The notes below the pieces were generated by a model. The model saw only the letters and a program-made list of their open reading frames with translations, searched no databases and was not told the origin of the DNA. 64,000 bases of DNA from positions 62,001-126,000 of the forward strand of contig JAKPAG010000112.1 of NCBI GenBank assembly GCA_029779535.1, written 5' to 3'. Every line of letters starts with the position of its first letter. Within the stretch, counting starts at the first letter, position 1. This stretch comes from Pseudomonadota bacterium. GTDB taxonomy: Bacteria > Pseudomonadota > Alphaproteobacteria > Sphingomonadales > Sphingomonadaceae. Both the position numbers and the translations under genes were made by a program. This document shows, piece after piece, positions 58,456 through 64,000 of this stretch.

Positions 58456-59361
58456 TTACAAAGCGGTTTCCTCGATATGCACCCGGGGTGCGGCGATCCA
58501 GCAGCCGATCACGATCAACACCACGCCCAGCAGGGTTGCCACGGTCACCGGTTCCGCGAACATCCACCAGCCCATGAGCGCGGCCCAGACGAAGGCGGTA
58601 TATTCGATCGGCAGCAGCGCCTGGGCTTCGGCCCGGCCATAGCCCCAGCTGATCACCATCAGCGAGATCATCGCCAGCACCGCCCCGCCGAAGATGTCGA
58701 CCAGCGCGCGGGTGCCCGGCACGGCGGCCAGCCACGGCGCGGCCAGTCCCAGGAACAGCGCGACGAATACCGTCTGGAACAGCGCCACCTCGATCGGGCC
58801 GGCCATCTGCGCCTGCTTGCGCTGGAGGATCAGGTTGAAGGCATAGAGCACCGCCGAAAGCAGGATCGAGCCGATCCCCCAGGCGGCATCGCGGCTGAAC
58901 TGGCCTTCGCCCAGCCGCCCGGCGGCGATCACCAGCACCCCGCCCAGCCCCAGTAACGACGCGGCGATCGCCCGCTTGCCCACCTCTTCGCCCAGCAGGA
59001 CCGCCGCCAGGTAAAGCGCGATCAGCGGGGCGATGAACGACAGGGCGATCCCTTCGGCCATGGGCAGGCGCACCAGCCCCCAGAAGAAGCTGGTCGCCAT
59101 GGCCCCGCTGACTAGGCCGCGCAGCGCGTGCAGCTTCATCGCCGGGCGGTCGGGCCACTGGCCGCCGCGCCACTTCCACAGCGGGAACATCAGCGCAGTG
59201 CCGAACACCGAACGCAGCAGCATGGCATTGTAGGCCCCCGCCGCGATCGAGGCGTTCTTCATCAGCGCGTCCATCACGCTGAACAGCGCAATGCCCAGCG
59301 TGACCGCCGCGAAGGGCGCGGCGGGATGATCGCGATGGAACGAACCTGAACCGGATGACAC
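58456..59361 (-). CDS. EamA/DMT family transporter
   Basis: 301 residues from a GTG start, with ten membrane helices in two EamA repeats (ITLGIALFSVMDALMKNA-like opening, here VTLGIALFSVMDALMKNASI; second half WGIGSILLSAVLYAFNLILQ). LRGLVSGAMATSFFWGLVRL and IALSFIAPLIALYLAAVLLG are typical of the RhaT/S-adenosylmethionine and amino-acid exporter groups. Substrate unknown. The GTG at 59361 is preferred because AAGGGGAG lies 8 nt upstream; an ATG at 59412 is in frame but has no such site. Confidence 0.9.
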   Translation of the reverse strand: MSSGSGSFHRDHPAAPFAAVTLGIALFSVMDALMKNASIAAGAYNAMLLRSVFGTALMFPLWKWRGGQWPDRPAMKLHALRGLVSGAMATSFFWGLVRLPMAEGIALSFIAPLIALYLAAVLLGEEVGKRAIAASLLGLGGVLVIAAGRLGEGQFSRDAAWGIGSILLSAVLYAFNLILQRKQAQMAGPIEVALFQTVFVALFLGLAAPWLAAVPGTRALVDIFGGAVLAMISLMVISWGYGRAEAQALLPIEYTAFVWAALMGWWMFAEPVTVATLLGVVLIVIGCWIAAPRVHIEETAL

Positions 59362-59480
59362 GAGCGCTCTCCCCTTGCCCGCCGGGGTAGGGGAGCCGCC
59401 CGCGCGGCGCAAGGGCGGGGCAAGTCGTCGGTCGAATGGGGACTTGGCGTCGGCCCGCGCTTCGGCCTAGTCTGCCTGGC

Positions 59481-60212
59481 ATGGAGCAGGCTGGACCACG
59501 AGGCGGCGATCTGGTGCGGCGGCATGGCTGGCCGACCAGGGCGTGGCACTGGCTGAACCTGCTGGCCATGGCGGTCCTGTTCATGAGCGGCCTGATGATC
59601 TTCAACGCCCACCCCCGGCTCTACTGGGGCGAGGCGGGATCGGAAGCCGGTCAGGCCTGGCTTGACCTGTGGGGCGATGATGGCCTGCCCTTTCCCGGCT
59701 GGATCACCATTCCCTCCGCCTACAACCTCGCTGATGCGCGGTTGTGGCACTTCTTCTTCGCCTGGCTGCTGGCCCTGGCCTGGGCGCTGTACCTGGGCTG
59801 GAACCTGCGGCGCGGCCGGCTGATGCGCGAAGTGTTGCCGCGCCGGGCCGACCTGGCCCCGGCGCACCTGTGGCAGGACCTGCGCGATCATCTGGCGCTG
59901 CGCTTCCCGCGCGGCGCTGCGGCGCTGCGTTACAACCCGCTGCAGAAGCTGGCCTATGCGGCAGTGCTGGCGGGGCTGATCCCGCTGGTGATCGTGACCG
60001 GCATGGCCATGTCGCCCGCGCTCGACGCGGCGCTGCGGCTGACCGTGGTGCTGGGCGGACGGGCCACGGCGCGCTCGCTGCATTTCCTGGCGGCCGGGGG
60101 GCTGGTGGCCTTTTCCGCGGTGCATCTGGGGATGGTGCTGCTGGCCGGGCCGGTCAATGGCCTGCGTGCAATGCTGACCGGGTGGTATCGCCTGCCGAAG
60201 GAGCCGGGATGA
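59481..60212 (+). CDS. Cytochrome b/b6-type membrane subunit
   Basis: 243 residues with four to five membrane helices and heme-ligand histidines in WPTRAWHWLNLLAMAVLFMS, ADARLWHFFFAWLLALAWAL and ATARSLHFLAAGGLVAFSAV with HLGMVLL. It is of the thiosulfate reductase/b561-like type and would pass electrons between the quinone pool and the molybdoenzyme encoded directly after it (ATGA overlap). The ATG at 59481 (MEQAGPRGGDLVRRHGW) places the conserved RHGWPTRAWHW near residue 14. Inner membrane. Confidence 0.9.
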   Translation: MEQAGPRGGDLVRRHGWPTRAWHWLNLLAMAVLFMSGLMIFNAHPRLYWGEAGSEAGQAWLDLWGDDGLPFPGWITIPSAYNLADARLWHFFFAWLLALAWALYLGWNLRRGRLMREVLPRRADLAPAHLWQDLRDHLALRFPRGAAALRYNPLQKLAYAAVLAGLIPLVIVTGMAMSPALDAALRLTVVLGGRATARSLHFLAAGGLVAFSAVHLGMVLLAGPVNGLRAMLTGWYRLPKEPG

Positions 60213-60973
60213 GCGAGCATGATCTGACCCGCCGCCGCCTGCTGGGCCTGGGCGCTGCCGGGGCGGGCGGCCTGCTGCTGGGCGGGTGCGACCGGCTGAA
60301 CGAGAGCGCGGGCTGGCGCGAGACACTGCACGGGGCCACCGCGCTCAATCACCGCGCCCAGCGGCTGCTGATGGGCGATGCCCTGGCGCGCGAATTTGCC
60401 GAAAGCGACCTGTCGTCCACGTTCCGCGCCAATGGCAGCACCAGCGTGGCCGATGCGGTCTATCGCGCGCACCTGGCCAGCGGCTTTGCCAGCTGGGCCT
60501 TGCGGGTGGACGGGCTGGTGCACCGGGCGCTGGACCTGCCCTTGTCGGCCTTGCGCGCCATGCCGCAACGCACCCAGATCACCCGGCACGATTGCGTCGA
60601 AGGGTGGAGCGCGATTGGCAAGTGGCAGGGGCCACAGCTGGGCCAGGTGCTGGCCATGGCGGGATTGCTGCCCGCCGCGCGCTATGCGGTGTTTCACTGC
60701 GCCGACCGGATCGGGGGGCGGCCTTATTACGAATCGATCGACCTGATCGACGCCTTCCACCCGCAGACGATCCTGGCCTGGCGGATGAACGATGCGCCGC
60801 TGCCCGAACGCTATGGCGCGCCGCTGCGCCTGCGGGTCGAACGGCAGCTGGGATACAAGCACGCCAAGTTCGTCATGCGGATTGAGCTGGTGGCCAGCCT
60901 TGCCGGCCTGTTCGGCGGCAAGGGTGGCTATTGGGAGGATCACCGCGATTACCAGTGGTACGCGGGTATCTGA
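60209..60973 (+). CDS. Molybdopterin-dependent oxidoreductase (sulfite-oxidase fold), Tat-exported
   Basis: 254 residues. The twin-arginine signal LTRRRLLGLGAAGAGGLLLG is followed at once by GGC, a possible lipobox (Cys27). The sulfite-oxidase-type molybdopterin domain shows RHDCVEGWSAIGKWQGPQLG, with the Cys ligand of Mo, then GGRPYYESIDLIDAF, GAPLRLRVERQLGYKHAKFV and a C-terminal GGYWEDHRDYQWYAGI. The layout resembles the MsrP/YedY group but is shorter; the substrate is unknown. Coupled to the cytochrome b subunit by a 4-nt overlap. Confidence 0.9.
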   Translation: MSEHDLTRRRLLGLGAAGAGGLLLGGCDRLNESAGWRETLHGATALNHRAQRLLMGDALAREFAESDLSSTFRANGSTSVADAVYRAHLASGFASWALRVDGLVHRALDLPLSALRAMPQRTQITRHDCVEGWSAIGKWQGPQLGQVLAMAGLLPAARYAVFHCADRIGGRPYYESIDLIDAFHPQTILAWRMNDAPLPERYGAPLRLRVERQLGYKHAKFVMRIELVASLAGLFGGKGGYWEDHRDYQWYAGI

Positions 60974-60991
60974 TCCTCCCCTGCAGCCGGA

Positions 60992-61294
60992 TTACATCAG
61001 CTTCTTCACCGCCTCGGCCGAATAGAGCCATAGGTCCGCGCCTTCCAGCTTCACGCTGCCCAGCGCTTTCTGGAACGCGGCCATGTGCGCGCTGGCGGAA
61101 TGGGCGGCCAGCGCCGCTTCGCTTTCCCAGCGTTCGGCAATGCGGATCAGGTCCGGATCCTCGACATCGCGGGCGAAGGAATAGTGCAGGCAGCCCGCTT
61201 CTTCGTTGGTTGCCTTGAGCATGGCGACGGCATCGGCCTGGACCTTGTCGAATTCGCCCGTTGCCAGCTTCAGCCAGCCGTTGATCAGCAGCAT
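60992..61294 (-). CDS. Antibiotic biosynthesis monooxygenase (ABM) domain protein
   Basis: 100 residues: MLLINGWLKLATGEFDKVQA, then DAVAMLKATNEEAGCLHYSF, ARDVEDPDLIRIAERWESEA and HSASAHMAAFQKALG. This is the ABM ferredoxin-like dimeric fold (YgiN-like quinol monooxygenases and relatives). A strong AAGGAG lies 8 nt before the ATG at 61294. It is in the same direction as the nuclease gene upstream (28-nt gap). Substrate unknown. Confidence 0.9.
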   Translation of the reverse strand: MLLINGWLKLATGEFDKVQADAVAMLKATNEEAGCLHYSFARDVEDPDLIRIAERWESEAALAAHSASAHMAAFQKALGSVKLEGADLWLYSAEAVKKLM

Positions 61295-61322
61295 CTCTCT
61301 CTCCTTGTCGTCCGGGCGCGAA

Positions 61323-61880
61323 TCAGCACCACGGTTGTCTAGCCCCGCGCTCGTAACGGCGCGCCGCGGCGCTGGCCACCATGTCATCGGCAAAGGACTG
61401 GACCGAGCCATCGGGCCGGGTGCGCGACAGCACGCGCAGCTCGCGCCCGTATTCATCGCGCGCCACCGGGTCGGTGCCGGTCAGGGTGAACGGTCCCTGC
61501 TGGATCAGCGCCAGCAACCGTTCTGCCGCCCGCTCGCCCAGCTCCTGTTCTTGCGGGCAGCGCGGCGGGTGCAGTTCGGGGGCGTCGATCCCCTGGACGC
61601 GAATGCGCCGCGTCCCGATGTGGATCGTGTCGCCATCGATCACGCAGTTTTCAGCCGCGCCCGGCCCGCAGCGGGTGAACGGGGCGCTGACCAGTTCCAC
61701 GCTTTGCGGCGGGGCGGGGCTGGGCCAGAGCCGCGCCAGCAAGGCGCAGGCCAGCACCAGCGCGGCGGTGTAAAGCCAAGGCTTCAGCGCCCGCCGGAAC
61801 CGCTGGCCACGGGTCAGGCCCTGCCAGCGATGGGTCGGCAGGACGCGGCCATAGCTGGATTTGCGGCGGGGCCAGGGCAT
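61323..61880 (-). CDS. Thermonuclease (SNase) family protein, membrane-anchored
   Basis: 185 residues. A basic N-terminus and one membrane helix (LYTAALVLACALLARLWP) anchor the protein. A staphylococcal nuclease-like domain follows: VIDGDTIHIGTRRIRVQGID then APELH, with the catalytic Arg and Glu, and RDEYGRELRVLSR with the second Arg. It probably acts outside the cytoplasm on nucleic acids. The start is the ATG of MPWPRRKSSYGRVLP. It lies 10 nt after a second, shorter nuclease gene. Confidence 0.88.
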   Translation of the reverse strand: MPWPRRKSSYGRVLPTHRWQGLTRGQRFRRALKPWLYTAALVLACALLARLWPSPAPPQSVELVSAPFTRCGPGAAENCVIDGDTIHIGTRRIRVQGIDAPELHPPRCPQEQELGERAAERLLALIQQGPFTLTGTDPVARDEYGRELRVLSRTRPDGSVQSFADDMVASAAARRYERGARQPWC

Positions 61881-61890
61881 GGCCCGGGGG

Positions 61891-62292
61891 CTAACGCGGG
61901 GCGGTGCCCTGTGCAAGCAGGGCGCACCAGTCCGAGCGGCGGCCGCGCCAGGGTTCGGCCAGCCCCTCGGCCACGAGCTGCGCCCCCAGGCTCTTGCCCC
62001 GGCGGCTGGCCACGCGGAGCTGGCGGCCATAGCGGTCGCGCTTGCGCCCCTCGGTGACCAGTTCGAACGCCCCCTGGTTGAGCAGCGCGATCAGCCGCCG
62101 TGTTGCAGCCTCGCCGCGGGCCTGCTCGGCGGAGCAGCCGGCGGAGTGGGTCTCGGGCGCGTTGATGTCAGCCAGGCGCACCTTCTCGCCTTGCAGCCAG
62201 AAGGTGTCGCCATCGACCACGCAAGTGGTGCGCGGACCGGGCCCGCACAGCGCGAACAGCACGGCGGACAGCAGGGGGAGCGGCAGGGGCAT
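61891..62292 (-). CDS. Thermonuclease (SNase) family protein, short form
   Basis: 133 residues with an N-terminal signal-like segment (MPLPLPLLSAVLFALCGPGP). The domain keeps CVVDGDTFWLQGEKVRLADI then NAPETHS (catalytic Arg and Glu) and RDRYGRQLRVASRRG (second Arg). It is a tandem relative of the gene downstream, with which it shares operon and family but only moderate sequence identity, so the duplication is old. Four cysteines outside the core could form disulfides. Confidence 0.88.
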   Translation of the reverse strand: MPLPLPLLSAVLFALCGPGPRTTCVVDGDTFWLQGEKVRLADINAPETHSAGCSAEQARGEAATRRLIALLNQGAFELVTEGRKRDRYGRQLRVASRRGKSLGAQLVAEGLAEPWRGRRSDWCALLAQGTAPR

Positions 62293-62356
62293 GGCCCCTG
62301 CCTTGGCCAGAACTGGCCGCCGGCCTATCCGGGCAAACCCGCGGTTTTGATCCGGA

Positions 62357-63589
62357 TCAGAGCGAAAGGAACAGTCCGGCCAGCGCCGCGCTCATCAGGT
62401 TGGACAGGGCGCCGGCGGCCAGGGCCTTCAGCCCCAGCCGTGCGATCACCGGGCGCTGGTTGGGGGCAAGTCCCCCGGTCACCGCCATCTGGATCGCGAT
62501 CGAGCTGAAGTTGGCGAAGCCGCACAGCGCAAAGGTGACGATCCCCGCGGTCTTGGCCGACAGGTCCGTGGCCGCGCCGAGGTCAATGAAGGCGACGAAT
62601 TCGTTCAGCACCAGTTTGGAGCCAAAAAAGCCGCCCGCGCGCATCGCTTCGGCCCAGTCCGGCGCGCCCAGCAGCAGGAACACCGGGGCAAAGACATAGC
62701 CAAGGATCATCTGGAACGACAGATCGGGCTTGCCTACCCAGCCGCCGATCGCGCCCAGCATGCCATTGGCCAACGCCACCAGGGCAACGAACGCGAGCAC
62801 CATCGCGCCGACCGCGACCGCCAGCTTGACCCCGGTCTGCGCGCCTTGCGAGGCGGCCATGATCAGGTTGGCGGGGCGCTCCTCCTCCAGCGAGACTACC
62901 GGCACGTCGTCCGGTTCGGCCAGCGGCTGGTCCTTGGGATCGGGCATGATGATCTTGGCCATCAGGATCCCGCCCGGAGCCGACATGAAGGCGGCGGCGA
63001 CCAGGTAGTCGATGCGGATGCCCATGCTGGCATAGGCGGCCAGGATCGTGCCGGCGACCCCGGCCATGCCCACGCTCATCAGGCAGAATAGCTGGCTGGG
63101 GGTCAGCGCGGCAAGGTAGGGGCGGATCACCAGCGGGCTTTCCGACTGGCCGACGAAGATGTTCGACGCGGCCGACAGGCTTTCGACCTTGGTGATCCCG
63201 GTGATCTTTTCCAGCCCGCCGCCGATCCAGCGGATCACCAGCTGCATGATCCCCAGGTAATAGAGGATCGAGATCAGCGCGGCGAAGAAGATGATCACCG
63301 GCAGCGCCGAAATGGCAAAGCTGTTGCCGCCGATTTCGGGCTTGGCCAGCGGGCCGAAGATGAATGCGGTCCCGGCGTGGGCAAAGCCAAGCAGGGCGGA
63401 TACCCCGGCAGCGATGGTCTGTAGCAGCATGTTGCCCCACGGCACATAGAGCACGAGCGCGGCAAAGCCCGCCTGCAGCGCAAAGGCCGCGCCCACCACA
63501 CGGGGCCGGATCGCCTTGCGGTCGGACGAAAGCAGGAAGGCCAGCACCAGGATCAGCGCCATGCCCAGCACACTGTTGACGATCTGCAT
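62357..63589 (-). CDS. nupC: CNT family nucleoside transporter
   Basis: 410 residues, about ten membrane helices. The CNT signatures are visible: TAFIFGPL and GGNSFAISALPVIIFFAALI in the first half, LSAASNIFVGQSESPLVIRP with the nucleoside-binding EAP-like motif (here QSESPL), LMSVGMAGVAGTILAAYASM, and FALCGFANFSSIAIQMAVTG. It imports nucleosides with H+ or Na+. No Shine-Dalgarno decides the start, but MQIVNSVLGMALILVLAFLL is the natural N-terminus. Confidence 0.94.
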   Translation of the reverse strand: MQIVNSVLGMALILVLAFLLSSDRKAIRPRVVGAAFALQAGFAALVLYVPWGNMLLQTIAAGVSALLGFAHAGTAFIFGPLAKPEIGGNSFAISALPVIIFFAALISILYYLGIMQLVIRWIGGGLEKITGITKVESLSAASNIFVGQSESPLVIRPYLAALTPSQLFCLMSVGMAGVAGTILAAYASMGIRIDYLVAAAFMSAPGGILMAKIIMPDPKDQPLAEPDDVPVVSLEEERPANLIMAASQGAQTGVKLAVAVGAMVLAFVALVALANGMLGAIGGWVGKPDLSFQMILGYVFAPVFLLLGAPDWAEAMRAGGFFGSKLVLNEFVAFIDLGAATDLSAKTAGIVTFALCGFANFSSIAIQMAVTGGLAPNQRPVIARLGLKALAAGALSNLMSAALAGLFLSL

Positions 63590-63709
63590 TTAGGCCGTTG
63601 CCCCCGAAAAGATGTTGCGCGTGTTGGTAACGCCTTTGCGCGCCGGGTCAATTCCTTGACGCGGCTGGCGAAGGTTGCCGCGCCGCCTATCCCTCGCTAA
63701 GCCTTTGCA

Positions 63710-64000
63710 ATGCAGAACCAGACCCCCGTGATCCCGCGCTCGCTGTTCGCCTTTTCGCTGCTCTACGGTGGGCTGTGCGTGCTTGCCGGGGTGATGGGCA
63801 CCAAGCTTGCCTCGCTGGGCCACTGGCCGCTGCTGGGCGACCTGGCGGTGGAAAGCGGGATCTTTGCCTTCCTGTTCCTGGTGATCATTTCCAGCGCGGT
63901 GGCCGAACTGTTCGGGCAGCAGATGGCCAACCAGCTGGTGCGCTATGGCTTTGTTCCGCTGATCGTGTCGATGATCATGCTGACCCTGGTGATCCGCGTG
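63710..64000 (+). CDS. VUT family (queuosine precursor) transporter, 5' part
   Basis: The first 97 codons of a gene cut by the right edge: MQNQTPVIPRSLFAFSLLYG, then GLCVLAGVMGTKLASLGHWP, LAVESGIFAFLFLVIISSAV and AELFGQQMANQLVRYGF. The pattern (a KLA-type motif after helix 1, then AVESGIFAFLFLVIISSAVAEL) fits the DUF165/YhhQ family, which imports 7-deazaguanine precursors of queuosine. Divergent from the CNT transporter. I see no preQ1 riboswitch in the 120 nt between them. Confidence 0.88.
   Translation, partial: MQNQTPVIPRSLFAFSLLYGGLCVLAGVMGTKLASLGHWPLLGDLAVESGIFAFLFLVIISSAVAELFGQQMANQLVRYGFVPLIVSMIMLTLVIRV

Noticed and set aside
63590..63709. preQ1 riboswitch ahead of the VUT transporter
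   Set aside because: No preQ1-I or preQ1-II core sequence or pseudoknot can be made in the 120-nt gap.

Overview
The window is about 64 kb of uniformly GC-rich, densely coding bacterial chromosome. Gene content and arrangement point to an alphaproteobacterium of the order Sphingomonadales (Novosphingobium-like): a split methionine synthase behind an ArsR-methyltransferase fusion, the DUF2312/GapR and DUF1244 proteins, a DUF465 protein, a VPxPP-type C-terminal sorting tail, and GTP cyclohydrolase II with a long N-terminal extension. It reads as core chromosome. I see no tRNA, rRNA, CRISPR array, transposase or phage genes.

Layout, left to right. 1-1.8 kb: the 5' end of ispG, a GNAT acetyltransferase and a secreted isoaspartyl peptidase. 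1.8-8.1 kb (minus strand): a compact MoxR-centred membrane module, DUF4129 > DUF4350 > MoxR ATPase > DUF58 > SpoIIM-like > RDD, nearly all overlapping or nearly touching. 8.1-10 kb: prephenate dehydratase and phenylalanine hydroxylase, a route from prephenate to phenylalanine to tyrosine. 10-14.2 kb (plus): PPK2, rpmG, lolA, xthA and ribA, with a candidate structured small RNA and a palindromic repeat between lolA and xthA. 14.2-20.4 kb: a secreted beta-helix protein, DUF465, RecQ, an erythromycin-esterase-like protein and a beta-lactamase-fold serine hydrolase. 20.4-26 kb (minus): the methionine operon arsR/methyltransferase > metF > metH N-terminal part > metH C-terminal part, with a clear palindromic operator at its head. 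26-30.7 kb: two small lipoproteins, then the cluster pabBC > aminotransferase > rluA-like > arfB. 30.8-35.3 kb: a HerA-like ATPase, a two-component system and a His/Met-rich EF-hand protein. 35.6-43.2 kb: a VOC protein, aminopeptidase P and oligopeptidase B (divergent), a thioesterase, alanine dehydrogenase, and the DUF2157/GDYXXLXY membrane pair. 43.2-49.6 kb: a CoA hydrolase/transferase, FtsK, a TenI-like protein, a YggS-like PLP protein and pyruvate kinase. 49.6-54.1 kb (plus): DUF1244, GapR, YbjQ, YebC, RuvC, a lipoprotein, RuvA and RuvB. 54.3-58.2 kb: a Ser/Thr/Gly low-complexity surface protein with a PEP-CTERM-like tail, and aconitase. 58.4-64 kb: an EamA transporter, a cytochrome b/molybdoenzyme pair, an ABM monooxygenase, two tandem nucleases, a CNT nucleoside transporter and the start of a VUT (queuosine precursor) transporter.

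The least ordinary signals are mostly non-coding: the palindrome in front of the ArsR-metF-metH operon, a hairpin-plus-terminator transcript unit between lolA and xthA, an 18-bp inverted-repeat element next to it, a terminator-like hairpin with a G-quadruplex-capable loop in the leader of the EF-hand gene, a 34-bp inverted repeat beside aconitase, and a nested-hairpin leader in front of the PEP-CTERM-like protein. Most protein genes belong to recognisable families. No wholly new multi-gene system is evident.
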